From contig NZ_FCOC02000011.1 in NCBI RefSeq assembly GCF_001544455.2, forward strand, positions 62,001-126,000: a stretch of DNA of 64,000 nt, given 5' to 3'. The DNA comes from Caballeronia sordidicola. GTDB lineage: Bacteria; Pseudomonadota; Gammaproteobacteria; Burkholderiales; Burkholderiaceae. Every line of letters begins with the position of its first letter. The stretch's first letter is position 1. Below, in pieces: positions 17,764-27,217 of the stretch. A program made the position numbers and the translations under genes. The notes under the pieces were generated by a model. That model worked only from the letters and a program-made list of their open reading frames with translations. It ran no database searches and was not told where the DNA came from.

Positions 17764-18369
17764 ATGTCCTTCGCCTTCAGCATCATTCGCGCGGCCGATC
17801 TGAAGGCCGTACCGTGGAAAAACGGCGGCGGCGCGACGCGGGAAATCGCGGCGTCGCCGAAGGGCGCTGCGTTCGATGCGTTCGACTGGCGCGTAAGCGT
17901 CGCGGACGTATCGGAGGCGGGCGCGTTTTCGGCGTTCAACGGGATTGACCGCGTGCTGACGCTGATCGAGGGCGAGCAGATGGTGCTTACCGATGCAACC
18001 GAGGGTCAATCTGCGGAGTACGTTCTCTCGCGCTGGGATTCGGTCGCGTTTGCGGGCGAATCGCCGATCACCGCGGAATTGCCGCACGGTCCCACGCGCG
18101 ATTTCAACCTCATGCTGAGGCGCGATCGGGTCTCGGGGACCGTGATGGTACGGCGCGACGCCGGGCAACTGGACGTGCATCCGGGCAGCGTTGTGCTGGT
18201 CTGTGCGCTCGGTGAATTTGCGGTGGACGGCGAACGTTTGTCCCAAGGCGACGCGATGGTTTTCGATGCAAGCGAGAATGGCTCGCTAGGTATCGAGCCG
18301 CTTTCGCAAGACGCGGTTCTTATCGACGCGCGTATTGTTTCAAAGGATGTTGGACATGAGCTCCGCTGA
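17764..18369 (+). CDS. hutD: HutD family protein
   Basis: A 201-residue cupin-like protein of the HutD/Ves family. The N-terminus has [16 protein letters not shown], the hallmark of the family, followed by [10 protein letters not shown]. HutD is found in many hut operons. In Pseudomonas it is reported to set an upper limit on hut expression, possibly by binding formylglutamate, but no enzymatic activity is established. It starts 7 bp after hutU, and its end overlaps the hutI start by 14 bp, which supports coupled translation. Confidence 0.88.
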   Translation: MSFAFSIIRAADLKAVPWKNGGGATREIAASPKGAAFDAFDWRVSVADVSEAGAFSAFNGIDRVLTLIEGEQMVLTDATEGQSAEYVLSRWDSVAFAGESPITAELPHGPTRDFNLMLRRDRVSGTVMVRRDAGQLDVHPGSVVLVCALGEFAVDGERLSQGDAMVFDASENGSLGIEPLSQDAVLIDARIVSKDVGHELR

Positions 18370-19585
18370 CAACCCGCAAGTCTGGCGCAACGCGCGCCTT
18401 GCACCGCGCGCCGACCCTGCAGAAGTAATCGAGAACGCGGCGATCGTGGTGCGCAATGGGCGTATTGAATGGTTCGGCGCCGAAGCGGAAATCCCTTCTG
18501 CGTTTGCCAATGCCGAAAGCCATGATCTGCAAGGGCGGCTTGTCACGCCGGGTCTTGTCGATTGCCACACGCACCTCGTCTACGCCGGAAACCGCGCCGA
18601 GGAATTCGCGATGCGGCTCGAAGGCGCGAGCTACGAAGACATCGCCAAACGCGGCGGCGGCATTGTCTCGACCGTGCGCAACACGCGCGCCGCAAGCGAG
18701 GACGAACTGTTCGCGCAGTCGCTGCGAAGGCTCGACGCGTTGCTTGCCGAAGGCGTGACGGCGCTGGAAATCAAGTCGGGTTATGGACTGGATCTGACCA
18801 CGGAGCGCAAGATGCTGCGCGTTGCCCGGCGTTTGTCCGAAGCGCGGCCGGTGACCATCGCTACAACGTTTCTAGGTGCGCACGCGTTGCCGCCGGAATA
18901 CGCCGGGCGCGCCGATGGCTACATCGCCCATGTTTGCGGCGAGATGCTGCCGGCGCTTGCGGCTGAAGGCCTGGTTGACGCCGTCGATGTATTTTGCGAG
19001 CGCATCGCGTTCACGCTGGAGCAGGCCGAACGCGTCTTCAACGCGGCGTCGAAGCTGAATTTGCCCGTGAAAATGCACGCGGAACAATTGTCGCTGATGG
19101 GCGGCGCGGCGCTCGCGGCGAAGCATCGCGCGTTATCCGCCGATCACCTCGAATTCCTCGATGAACCCGGCGCCATCGCCATGCGCGAATCGGGAACCGT
19201 GGCCGTGCTGCTGCCCGGCGCGTTCTATTTCATCCGCGAGAAACAACTGCCGCCAATCGACCTGCTGCGCCGTCATGGCGTGCCGATCGCGCTCGCCACC
19301 GACAGCAATCCGGGCACATCACCGAGCACGTCGCTGCTCCTGATGCTCAACATGGGCTGCACGTTGTTCCGTTTATCGGTGGCGGAAGTGCTGGCGGGTG
19401 TTACGCGCCACGGCGCAAAAGCACTCGGTCACGCCGATGTATCCGGCGAGATCCGGATCGGAGCGAAGGCGGATTTTGTCGCGTGGGATATCGAAACGCT
19501 GGCGGAACTGGCGTACTGGACCGGCCTCGACCGATGCGCGCTGGTCGTGCGGCACGGCGGCGTGACCGTGGACAAACGGAAATAA
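18356..19585 (+). CDS. hutI: Imidazolonepropionase
   Basis: HutI hydrolyses 4-imidazolone-5-propionate to N-formimino-L-glutamate. It is a cytoplasmic amidohydrolase of about 409 residues, normal for the family. Metal ligands are visible in [11 protein letters not shown] and later in M-H-A-E-Q-L; the substrate loop Y-G-L-D-L-T-T-E and A-T-D-S-N-P-G-T-S near the C-terminus are family signatures. ATG 18356 (AAGGA 8 bp upstream) is preferred over ATG 18347 and TTG 18335. It overlaps the end of hutD and precedes hutF by 23 bp. Confidence 0.95.
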   Translation: MSSADNPQVWRNARLAPRADPAEVIENAAIVVRNGRIEWFGAEAEIPSAFANAESHDLQGRLVTPGLVDCHTHLVYAGNRAEEFAMRLEGASYEDIAKRGGGIVSTVRNTRAASEDELFAQSLRRLDALLAEGVTALEIKSGYGLDLTTERKMLRVARRLSEARPVTIATTFLGAHALPPEYAGRADGYIAHVCGEMLPALAAEGLVDAVDVFCERIAFTLEQAERVFNAASKLNLPVKMHAEQLSLMGGAALAAKHRALSADHLEFLDEPGAIAMRESGTVAVLLPGAFYFIREKQLPPIDLLRRHGVPIALATDSNPGTSPSTSLLLMLNMGCTLFRLSVAEVLAGVTRHGAKALGHADVSGEIRIGAKADFVAWDIETLAELAYWTGLDRCALVVRHGGVTVDKRK

Positions 19586-19608
19586 TCCAGAAGCAATAGG
19601 AATACCTC

Positions 19609-20994
19609 ATGACAAGAAACAGCCTGTTTGCCGAACATGCGCGTTTGCAGGACGGCTGGCGTCGCGATGTGCTGCTCGAATGGGACGATCACGGGACATT
19701 GGCCGCCGTGACGCCGGACGCCGTTCAGCCCGCGGGCGTTGCCAAAGCCAAGGGTCCGGTGCTCGCCGGCATGCCGAATCTCCATTCGCACGCGTTCCAG
19801 CGCGCAATGGCCGGTCTCACCGAATATCGCGCGAATCCGACCGATAGTTTCTGGAGCTGGCGCGACCTGATGTACCGGTTCGCCGCGCGCATTTCCCCGG
19901 ACAGTCTCGGGGCGATCGCGCGCTGGCTGTATATCGAGATGCTGAAGGCGGGCTACACGTCGGTCTGCGAGTTCCACTACGTGCACAACGCGCCCGATGG
20001 CACGCTCTACGACAACCCCGCTGAAATGGCCGCGCGCGTGGTCGGCGCGGCGGAGCAAACGGGAATCGGCATGACGATGCTGCCCGTGCTTTACCAATAC
20101 AGCGGCTTCGGCGCACGCGAGCCGACGCCGGGCCAGGCGCGTTTCATCCACACGCCGGAAAGCCTGCTCGAAACGCTCGTCTCCTTGCGTGGCGCGCAGC
20201 CCGAAAACGGCAATCTTCGATACGGCGTCGCGCCGCACTCGCTGCGGGCGGTATCGAAGGAAACGTTGACGCGCATGCTCGACGGCCTCGACCGCGAATT
20301 CCCCAGCGCGCCGGTGCACATTCATGTCGCGGAACAGACGGCCGAAGTCGATGCATGCCTCGACGTCCTGAAAGCGCGCCCGGTGCAATGGCTGCTCGAT
20401 AACTTCGACGTGAACGAACGCTGGTGCCTCGTGCATGCAACCCATGTCGATGAAAACGAAGTCCGCGCGATGGCCGAAAGCCGCGCCATCGCCGGCCTGT
20501 GCCTGACAACAGAAGCCAATCTCGGCGACGGCATTTTTCCGACGCACGCCTATCTCGCCGCCAACGGGCGTTTTGGGCTGGGTTCGGACAGCCATATCGC
20601 GCTCGACTGGCGTTCCGAACTGCGCTTGCTGGAATACGGACAACGGCTCACGCGGCGCGAGCGCAACGTGCTTGCGTCGGACAAGCAGACGCACGTCGCC
20701 GATCGTCTCTTCGATGCCGCCACGCAAGGCGGCGCGTGCGCGACCGGCCGGGCTGTCGGCATGCTCGAAGCCGGCCGGCGCGCGGATTTCATCGTGCTCG
20801 ATCCCGACCATTCGGCTATTGCGGGCCAGGCTCCGGATGCGTGGTTATCGGGCGTGGTGTTCTGCGAGCACGGCGAAACGCCGGTGCTGGATGTTTGTGT
20901 CGGCGGTAAAGTCGTGGTCGAGGCGCGCCGGCATTCTGATGAACGCGAGGCTTTCGATTCGTATCGGAACACGCTGGCGAGCTTGCTCAAATAA
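19609..20994 (+). CDS. hutF: Formimidoylglutamate deiminase
   Basis: HutF deaminates N-formimino-L-glutamate to N-formyl-L-glutamate and ammonia, defining the five-step Hut route used by pseudomonads and burkholderias rather than the HutE/formiminoglutamase route. The 461-residue amidohydrolase has metal-binding M-P-N-L-H-S-H-A-F-Q-R, V-H-I-H-V-A-E-Q, V-H-A-T-H-V and G-L-G-S-D-S-H segments in the expected order. Length is typical. It sits between hutI and hutG with short gaps (23 and 12 bp), as part of one transcription unit. Confidence 0.93.
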   Translation: MTRNSLFAEHARLQDGWRRDVLLEWDDHGTLAAVTPDAVQPAGVAKAKGPVLAGMPNLHSHAFQRAMAGLTEYRANPTDSFWSWRDLMYRFAARISPDSLGAIARWLYIEMLKAGYTSVCEFHYVHNAPDGTLYDNPAEMAARVVGAAEQTGIGMTMLPVLYQYSGFGAREPTPGQARFIHTPESLLETLVSLRGAQPENGNLRYGVAPHSLRAVSKETLTRMLDGLDREFPSAPVHIHVAEQTAEVDACLDVLKARPVQWLLDNFDVNERWCLVHATHVDENEVRAMAESRAIAGLCLTTEANLGDGIFPTHAYLAANGRFGLGSDSHIALDWRSELRLLEYGQRLTRRERNVLASDKQTHVADRLFDAATQGGACATGRAVGMLEAGRRADFIVLDPDHSAIAGQAPDAWLSGVVFCEHGETPVLDVCVGGKVVVEARRHSDEREAFDSYRNTLASLLK

Positions 20995-21006
20995 AGGAAC
21001 GCACCG

Positions 21007-21807
21007 ATGACCGATCAAGTTTTCACCTTGAAGCGCGGCACCGCGCCGCTGCTGATTTCGATTCCGCATGCCGGCACGCAGATTCCGGCGGATATTGCGG
21101 CCACGATGAATCCCATTGCCCGCGAAGTCGACGACACCGACTGGCATCTCGAACGGCTCTACGCGTTTGCCGTGGAAATGGGCGCATCGATTCTCGCGCC
21201 GTTCAACTCCCGCTACATGATCGACCTGAATCGGCCGCCAGATGGCGCGAATCTTTACCCTGGACGCGACACAACCGGCCTGTGTCCCATCGATACCTTC
21301 AACAGCGAGCCGCTTTATCCCGAAGGCGGCGCGCCGACTGAAGCACAGATTGCCGAGCGTCGCGAAAAATACTGGCTGCCGTATCACGACGCGCTCGCGG
21401 CCGAGCTTGTGCGGCTAAAAGCCGAGCATGGCAAGGTGCTGTTGTGGGAAGCGCATTCCATCCGTTCGCACGTGCCGCGTTTCTTCGATGGCAAGCTTTT
21501 CGATTTCAACTTCGGCACGGCCGGCGGCGAAAGTGCGGTCGCGGGTCTCGGCGAGCAACTCGAAGCCGTCGTTGCCAAACACGGCGCGTACACGGCCGTC
21601 GCGAACGGACGCTTCAAGGGCGGATACATCACGCGTCATTACGGCAAGCCGCAGGACGGCATTCATGCCGTGCAACTGGAACTGTCGCAGATCACTTACA
21701 TGGAAGAGACCCGGCCATATCACTACGACGAAGCGCGCGCAGGCCAGGTCGGACCGTTGATCCAGGATCTGGTGCAGTGCGCGCTGGATGCCGTGCAAGC
21801 GGCTTGA
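21007..21807 (+). CDS. hutG: N-formylglutamate deformylase
   Basis: HutG hydrolyses N-formyl-L-glutamate to glutamate and formate, the last step of histidine breakdown. The 266-residue protein has the FGase-family segments I-S-I-P-H-A-G-T, D-L-N-R, W-E-A-H-S-I-R-S and N-G-R-F-K-G-G-Y-I-T-R-H-Y-G. It starts 12 bp after hutF. It ends 2 bp before the stop of the convergent nadB, with no terminator hairpin visible, so transcripts from the two genes probably overlap. Confidence 0.93.
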   Translation: MTDQVFTLKRGTAPLLISIPHAGTQIPADIAATMNPIAREVDDTDWHLERLYAFAVEMGASILAPFNSRYMIDLNRPPDGANLYPGRDTTGLCPIDTFNSEPLYPEGGAPTEAQIAERREKYWLPYHDALAAELVRLKAEHGKVLLWEAHSIRSHVPRFFDGKLFDFNFGTAGGESAVAGLGEQLEAVVAKHGAYTAVANGRFKGGYITRHYGKPQDGIHAVQLELSQITYMEETRPYHYDEARAGQVGPLIQDLVQCALDAVQAA

Positions 21808-21809
21808 TT

Positions 21810-23408
21810 TCAGGCTTCCCGCCGCCTGACCACTGGCGGCGTGAGCACGGTCGGTAGCGCCTTGGGTAGGGTTTCCGGCCAATCGCGGCTGAAGTGCAGG
21901 CCGCGGCTTTCACGCCGCGAACACGCGCTTTCTACGATCATGGAAGCGACATCGACCAGATTGCGCAATTCGAGCAAATCCCGGCTTACCTTGAAATTCG
22001 CGTAGTACTCGTGGATCTCGTCACGCAGTAATGCAATCCGATGCTGCGCGCGTGCGAGGCGTTTGTCGGTGCGCACAATGCCCACGTAATTCCACATCAG
22101 CCGGCGCAACTCGTCCCAGTTATGCGCGACGACAACTTCCTCGTCCGGATCGGACACGCGGCTTTCGTCCCAGGCGGGCAGCGGCGCATGCGCGCTCGTC
22201 GCAAATCCTTCGGCTTCCATGGCCTGCGCCGCGGCGCGCCCGATCACGAGACATTCAAGCAGCGAATTGCTGGCAAGCCGGTTCGCGCCGTGCAAGCCAG
22301 TACACGACGTTTCCCCCACGGCAAAAAGCCCGGCGCGATCCGTGCGCCCCGCCAGGTCCGTCACCACGCCGCCGCAGGTGTAATGCGCGGCTGGAACGAC
22401 GGGAATCGGCTCCTTCGTAATATCGATACCGAACTCGCGGCAACGCGCGAGGATGGTAGGGAAATGCTCTTGCAGGAACGCTTCGGGTTGGTGGCTGATA
22501 TCGAGATACACGCAATCGATGCCGCGTTTCTTGATCTCGAAGTCGATCGCCCGGGCCACGATATCGCGCGGCGCAAGTTCGGCGCGCTCGTCGTGCGCGG
22601 GCATGAAGCGGGTTCCGTCCGGCAGCCGCAAGATCCCGCCTTCGCCGCGAACGGCTTCGGAAATCAGGAAGGATTTCGCGTACGGATGAAAGAGGCAGGT
22701 CGGATGGAACTGGATGAACTCCATGTTCGATACACGGCAACCAGCACGCCAGGCCATTGCAATGCCGTCGCCGGTGGCGGTATCCGGATTCGTGGTGTAC
22801 AGATAAACCTTCCCGGCGCCGCCTGTCGCGAGCACGGTATGCGGCGCTTCTATGGTGACGGTGCGCCCGCTGGCAATATCGAGCGCATAAAGCCCGTGGC
22901 ACCGATGCCCGGGAAGTCCAAGATGCTCGGACGTGATCAGGTCGATTGCGTGGTGATCTTCGAGGACCGTGATGTTCGGATGAGTGCGCACGCGTTCGTT
23001 GAGCGTGCTGACGACGGCGTGACCGGTGGCGTCCGCGGCATGAATCACGCGTCTGTGGCTATGACCCCCTTCGCGCGTCAGATGAAAGCCGAGTTCGGCG
23101 GACAGGTCGCGGGTGAACGGGACACCTTGCTCGATCAGCCATTCGATGGCAGCACGCCCGTTGTCCACAATGAACCGCGTGGCCGCTGCGTCGCACAGGC
23201 CGGCGCCGGCAATCAGCGTGTCGTCGACGTGATTGTCCGTGCTGTCGCCGGAGTCGAGCACCGCCGCAATGCCGCCCTGCGCCCAGTCGCTTGCGCCGTC
23301 GCTCACGCTGCGCTTGGCGAGGATCACGACGCGTCGCGTCTCCGCGAGATTCAAGGCGACGCTCAGACCCGCCAGCCCGCTGCCGATGATTGCCACATCG
23401 AAATTCAT
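21810..23408 (-). CDS. nadB: L-aspartate oxidase
   Basis: NadB oxidises L-aspartate to iminoaspartate, the substrate NadA needs for quinolinate; it is an FAD enzyme of the succinate dehydrogenase/fumarate reductase flavoprotein family. The 532-residue protein starts with the FAD fold [15 protein letters not shown] and has [25 protein letters not shown], and T-C-G-G-V-V-T-D. Length and motifs are normal. It is transcribed towards hutG and ends 2 bp from it. The hut block lies between nadB and nadAC. Confidence 0.95.
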   Translation of the reverse strand: MNFDVAIIGSGLAGLSVALNLAETRRVVILAKRSVSDGASDWAQGGIAAVLDSGDSTDNHVDDTLIAGAGLCDAAATRFIVDNGRAAIEWLIEQGVPFTRDLSAELGFHLTREGGHSHRRVIHAADATGHAVVSTLNERVRTHPNITVLEDHHAIDLITSEHLGLPGHRCHGLYALDIASGRTVTIEAPHTVLATGGAGKVYLYTTNPDTATGDGIAMAWRAGCRVSNMEFIQFHPTCLFHPYAKSFLISEAVRGEGGILRLPDGTRFMPAHDERAELAPRDIVARAIDFEIKKRGIDCVYLDISHQPEAFLQEHFPTILARCREFGIDITKEPIPVVPAAHYTCGGVVTDLAGRTDRAGLFAVGETSCTGLHGANRLASNSLLECLVIGRAAAQAMEAEGFATSAHAPLPAWDESRVSDPDEEVVVAHNWDELRRLMWNYVGIVRTDKRLARAQHRIALLRDEIHEYYANFKVSRDLLELRNLVDVASMIVESACSRRESRGLHFSRDWPETLPKALPTVLTPPVVRRREA

Positions 23409-23562
23409 CCTGTCACGTCTCCGTCAGTAGTTGTCCGCCGTAACTTTCCGGATGCATGTGATTGGCATTCGAAGGTCTGGCCGACAAGCATAACGCGTGG
23501 CGTGTGCTTCGGTCACTTTGCCGTTCGGCCAATAGGGAGAACGGCAGCCGGAGCACATAAGC

Positions 23563-23590
23563 AAAAAGCCTCGCGTGAGCGAGGCTTTTT
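23563..23590 (-). terminator. Bidirectional-type terminator after rpmG
   Basis: GCCTCGC (23568-23574), loop GTGA, GCGAGGC (23579-23585), with A5 on the left and T5 on the right. On the minus strand it follows the rpmG stop by about 30 bp. Confidence 0.85.
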
Positions 23591-23617
23591 GTGCAGCGAT
23601 ACAACGGAACCAAGACC

Positions 23618-23785
23618 TTATTTGATCTTCGTTTCCTTGTACTCAACGTGCTTGCGGACAACGGGATCGAACTTCTTGATCGCCATCTTTTCCGGCATGT
23701 TGCGCTTGTTCTTGGTCGTCGTGTAGAAGTGACCCGTGCCAGCGGTCGATTCCAGCTTGATCTTGTCGCGTGCGCCCTTGGCCAT
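23618..23785 (-). CDS. rpmG: 50S ribosomal protein L33
   Basis: A 55-residue protein starting [20 protein letters not shown] and ending V-E-Y-K-E-T-K-I-K: full-length bacterial L33 of the large ribosomal subunit. It lacks the paired CxxC zinc ribbon, so it is the C-minus form that does not need zinc. It follows rpmB by 11 bp in the conserved rpmB-rpmG operon and is followed by a terminator. Confidence 0.95.
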   Translation of the reverse strand: MAKGARDKIKLESTAGTGHFYTTTKNKRNMPEKMAIKKFDPVVRKHVEYKETKIK

Positions 23786-23796
23786 TTTCGTGCTCC

Positions 23797-24030
23797 TTAG
23801 ACTTCGCCACGTGCGCGCAAATCTGCGAGCACGGAGTCGATGCCGTTCTTGTCAATCAGGCGAAGGCCGGCGTTCGAGAGACGCAGACGAACCCAACGGT
23901 TTTCGCTTTCAACGAAGAAGCGACGGTTTTGCAGATTGGGCAGGAAACGACGCTTGGTGCGGTTGTTCGCATGGGAAACGTTGTTGCCGCTCATCGGCCC
24001 CTTCCCGGTTACTTGGCATACACGTGCCAT
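23797..24030 (-). CDS. rpmB: 50S ribosomal protein L28
   Basis: A 77-residue L28 beginning [16 protein letters not shown] and containing [12 protein letters not shown], as in the family. The frame is open upstream, but the ATG at 24028-24030 gives the canonical N-terminus. It is the first gene of the rpmB-rpmG operon; the promoter should lie in the 284-bp gap (24031-24314) to radC, where I see no other gene. Confidence 0.95.
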   Translation of the reverse strand: MARVCQVTGKGPMSGNNVSHANNRTKRRFLPNLQNRRFFVESENRWVRLRLSNAGLRLIDKNGIDSVLADLRARGEV

Positions 24031-24314
24031 GAGAGCACTCCTAATACGCTTTAATTCTGAGTTCGAACGCCAGATACACTTTTGGACCACTTCGACTACC
24101 GGAGAGGCTAGCCGACCAAGGACCGCGTACGCTCGGAACAGGTTGGTTGAAAGAAGCAAACCGAGATTCTAACCGCAAAAAACCAGCAAAATCAACTCTT
24201 TTTGGTATCGGACGAGGTATCGGGTCACGCCGGGAAGGAGCGGTTTCATGGCTTTTTCACCCTGCGAAGGCTGTCCGGGCGGTGATTTCGCCGCCATTGG
24301 CCGCGCAGGCGGCG

Positions 24315-25091
24315 TCAAGCCGGCATCCAGCCCTGTCGTGAAAAAGAAAATACTTCGTTCGACGCCACGACCAGATGGTCCAGCAGCCGGATATCGATGA
24401 GTGCGAGCGCTTCCGTAAGCAAGCGCGTGAGCCGCCGGTCGCTTGCGCTCGGCGTGACGCCGCCCGAAGGGTGATTATGCGCGACGATCAGGCTCGCCGC
24501 ATTCAACGTCAGCGCGCGGCGTACGATCTCCCGCGGGTACACCGCCACGCGCGAAAGCGATCCTTTGGCCGATTCGTCGACCGTTATCAGGCAATGGCGG
24601 ATGTCCAGAAACAGCGTCACAAACACCTCATTGGGCCGGTTACCGATCAGCCATTTCAAGTAGTCTTCCACTGCCTGGGGAGCGTCGAGCAACGGCCGGT
24701 CGCGGGTTTTCTCGGCCAGCGCGCGCTGGCACAGCTCGGACACTGCCAGCAGCAGCGCTGCCTTCGCCGGTCCGATCCCGCCAAACCTGCGTAATTCGGT
24801 TGCGGTTGCCCCGAGCACGCCCCGGATGGACTCGAACCGGGTGAGAAGGTCGCGCGCAACATCCACTGACGTCATGCCAGGGCGGCCAGTGTTCAGGAAC
24901 AAAGCCAGCAATTCAGCATCCGACAACGCGTGCGCGCCATGCTGCAAAAGGCGTTCACGCGGCCGGTCGTGCTGCGGCCAGTCGAGAATGCGGGGCGTGG
25001 TGGCATTCTTCTCATCGGGTGCGGAAGCGCTCAGGAGTGCGTCGGCCGCGCGGGGGCCAGCCGCCGGTACTAATTCGAGACAAGCGTTCAT
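24315..25091 (-). CDS. radC: RadC family JAB-domain protein
   Basis: A 258-residue protein with an N-terminal helix-hairpin-helix region (G-G-I-G-P-A-K-A) and a C-terminal MPN+/JAB domain. The metal motif is [14 protein letters not shown] (H-x-H-x8-D type), with an upstream Glu. The name derives from a DNA-repair phenotype later traced to recG, so the role in repair is uncertain. The first ~35 residues precede the usual start region ([13 protein letters not shown]) and are extra; a later start is not excluded. It is divergent from fkpB. Confidence 0.88.
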   Translation of the reverse strand: MNACLELVPAAGPRAADALLSASAPDEKNATTPRILDWPQHDRPRERLLQHGAHALSDAELLALFLNTGRPGMTSVDVARDLLTRFESIRGVLGATATELRRFGGIGPAKAALLLAVSELCQRALAEKTRDRPLLDAPQAVEDYLKWLIGNRPNEVFVTLFLDIRHCLITVDESAKGSLSRVAVYPREIVRRALTLNAASLIVAHNHPSGGVTPSASDRRLTRLLTEALALIDIRLLDHLVVASNEVFSFSRQGWMPA

Positions 25092-25364
25092 GGCGCGTTT
25101 TCACCGAGGGCAAACCGGTTTTGCCGGATGGCTGGCCGTCTCACGTAGAGGTCGGCGACGCCCACGCACTGTGGCTTACAATGGAGGTTTCGCGCCTGTC
25201 TGGGCGCTTTGCTGATACCTTGTCGGGCATTTGCGTTCAATATCAGGCCTCCAGCGGCGGGACGCCAGGACGTCACTGCGCCGTGCCTGAATACGCTGCG
25301 GTTCTTTGTGCGACAGTGCTGGCTGACAAAGTAATTACGGCTCTTACGGCTACTACGATCAAAC

Positions 25365-25820
25365 ATGAGCATCATCGATATCTCTGAAGTGAAACCCGGT
25401 TCGCATGTCACGCTTCACTACCGGCTGGCGCTTGAGGATGGTGCGGACATTGTCAGCACGTTCGCCGACAAGCCCGCCACGCTTTTGCTGGGCGAGGGTC
25501 ACCTTGCTCCGCCGCTTGAAGACATTCTGATGGGTCTGAAGGTCGGGCACCATTCGACCTTTCGGCTGACGCCCGAGCAGGCGTTCGGTCCGCGAAATCC
25601 CGAAATGCTGCAATGGGTGTCCCTCGCCACGCTGCGTGAAAACGCCATGATCGGTGAGGATTTTTCGCCCGGCGATCTCGTGGAATTCAACGCGCCTGGC
25701 GGCGGCCGTTACGCTGGCGTCCTCAAGGAAGTCGGCGAGACCTCCGCGCTGTTCGATTTCAATCATCCGCTTGCCGGCCAGCCGCTGGCGTTCGAAGTGA
25801 AAATCATCGGAATTCTGTAG
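25365..25820 (+). CDS. fkpB: FKBP-type peptidyl-prolyl cis-trans isomerase (SlpA/FkpB)
   Basis: A 151-residue SlyD/SlpA-class FKBP. The N-terminus [18 protein letters not shown] and [13 protein letters not shown] match SlpA, as does P-E-Q-A-F-G. It catalyses proline isomerisation or acts as a chaperone in the cytoplasm and lacks the His-rich metal-binding tail of SlyD. It lies 2 bp before ispH, the fkpB-ispH pairing seen in E. coli and most proteobacteria. Confidence 0.9.
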   Translation: MSIIDISEVKPGSHVTLHYRLALEDGADIVSTFADKPATLLLGEGHLAPPLEDILMGLKVGHHSTFRLTPEQAFGPRNPEMLQWVSLATLRENAMIGEDFSPGDLVEFNAPGGGRYAGVLKEVGETSALFDFNHPLAGQPLAFEVKIIGIL

Positions 25821-25822
25821 CC

Positions 25823-26785
25823 ATGAGCTCGACTGACACCCTTCTCGATGTCGAAATTCTTCTCGCCCAGCCGCGCGGTTTTTGCGCCGGCGTCGATCGC
25901 GCGATCGAAATCGTGGAGCGGGCGATTGCACTGTTCGGCGCGCCCATCTACGTGCGTCACGAGATCGTGCACAACGCTTATGTGGTCGAGGACCTGCGCA
26001 AGAAAGGCGCGGTATTCATCGAGGATCTGGCCGATGCGCCCGAGGGCAGCACGCTGATTTTCAGCGCGCACGGAGTCTCGAAGGCGGTTCGCGCCGAAGC
26101 TGAAACGCGTGGTTTGCGGGTGTTCGACGCCACGTGTCCGCTCGTGACCAAAGTGCATATGGAAGTCGCCAAGATGCGTCAGGACGGCTTCGATATCGTG
26201 ATGATCGGGCACAAGGGCCATCCGGAAGTGGAAGGCACCATGGGCCAGAGCGGCCAGGGCATGCATCTGGTCGAGGATATCGAGGACGTGGAAGCGCTGG
26301 CGCTCACGGATCCGGATCGCATTGCCTATGTGACGCAGACCACGCTGTCGGTGGATGACGCGTCGGCGATCATCAATGCGCTGAAGTCTAAATATCCTTC
26401 GGTGAAAGAGCCGAAAAAACAGGATATTTGCTATGCCACGCAGAATCGCCAGGATGCGGTGAAGTTTCTCGCGCCACAGTGCGACGTGGTGATCGTGGTC
26501 GGGAGCCCGAATAGCTCGAATTCAAGCCGCTTGCGCGAAGTAGCCGAAAAGCGCGGCATTCCGGCCTATATGGTGGATTCGCCGACGCAAATCGATCCGA
26601 AATGGGTCGAGGGGAAAAAGCGCATTGGCGTGACGGCGGGTGCGTCGGCGCCCGAGGTGCTGGCCCAGGCGGTGATCGCACGCCTGCGGGAGTTGGGCGT
26701 TCGCAATGTGCGGCCGCTCGAGGGCATTGAGGAAAAAGTGTCATTTCCGTTGCCGCGTGGATTGACCTTGCCATCGGAGAAATGA
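25823..26785 (+). CDS. ispH: 4-hydroxy-3-methylbut-2-enyl diphosphate reductase
   Basis: IspH (LytB) makes IPP and DMAPP from HMBPP, the last step of the MEP isoprenoid pathway, with a [4Fe-4S] cluster. The 320-residue protein has the cluster cysteines in [24 protein letters not shown] and [10 protein letters not shown]. The substrate pocket segments Y-V-T-Q-T-T-L-S and G-S-P-N-S-S-N-S are also present. It ends just before a strong terminator. Confidence 0.96.
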   Translation: MSSTDTLLDVEILLAQPRGFCAGVDRAIEIVERAIALFGAPIYVRHEIVHNAYVVEDLRKKGAVFIEDLADAPEGSTLIFSAHGVSKAVRAEAETRGLRVFDATCPLVTKVHMEVAKMRQDGFDIVMIGHKGHPEVEGTMGQSGQGMHLVEDIEDVEALALTDPDRIAYVTQTTLSVDDASAIINALKSKYPSVKEPKKQDICYATQNRQDAVKFLAPQCDVVIVVGSPNSSNSSRLREVAEKRGIPAYMVDSPTQIDPKWVEGKKRIGVTAGASAPEVLAQAVIARLRELGVRNVRPLEGIEEKVSFPLPRGLTLPSEK

Positions 26786-26827
26786 ACGGCGTGGAAGGGC
26801 TGACGGAAGTTACCGTCCCTCAAATAG

Positions 26828-26864
26828 AAAAACCGCTCCAATTTGCGTTGGCGCGGTTTTTTTT
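26828..26864 (+). terminator. Rho-independent terminator after ispH
   Basis: AAACCGC (26830-26836) and GCGGTTT (26853-26859), with inner CCAA/TTGG pairing, then T8 in total. Confidence 0.85.
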
Positions 26865-26869
26865 CGTAA

Positions 26870-27114
26870 AGAATGTTCAATTGGATGTCGTCAGTACAAG
26901 CGATGAGCCGTCGGCGCCGATTCACATCGGGATCGTGCACTGATAATGTGCATTAACCAGAAAATCCCGCAGGCGCTGCGCAAGGCTCTCATCGGTGTAT
27001 ACCCATAGTGCTAATCGCCGGTGCAACTTGCGCACCACCGTGGAGCGCAACCCGGTTGCGCTTTTGCGCCGATCCGCGTCGAAAACAGGGGTTGCAATGG
27101 AGGAAAACCCCTGT
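26870..27114. other. Intergenic region with three hairpins, no gene recognised
   Basis: The 432-bp gap between ispH and livK holds no convincing ORF. It contains GGTGC/GCACC (27020-27036), a perfect GCGCAAC-CCG-GTTGCGC hairpin followed by TTTT (27045-27065), and ACAGGGGTT/AACCCCTGT (27085-27114). The middle one looks like an intrinsic terminator with no gene before it. All lie upstream of the likely livK promoter, so they are not part of its leader. Confidence 0.4.
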
Positions 27115-27126
27115 CAATCAACAATA

Positions 27127-27154
27127 TTGCACGTCTCAAAAACCGAGTTACAAT
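27127..27154 (+). promoter_or_regulatory. Sigma-70-like promoter of livK
   Basis: TTGCAC (27127-27132), 16-bp spacer, TACAAT (27149-27154). The start codon is about 57 bp beyond the expected transcription start. Confidence 0.55.
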
Positions 27155-27217
27155 GCGCGCGTTCCAAGCCGGATGGGCTGGAGACTTCAGCTTTTCAAGG
27201 CGCCGGAGACCTATTGA

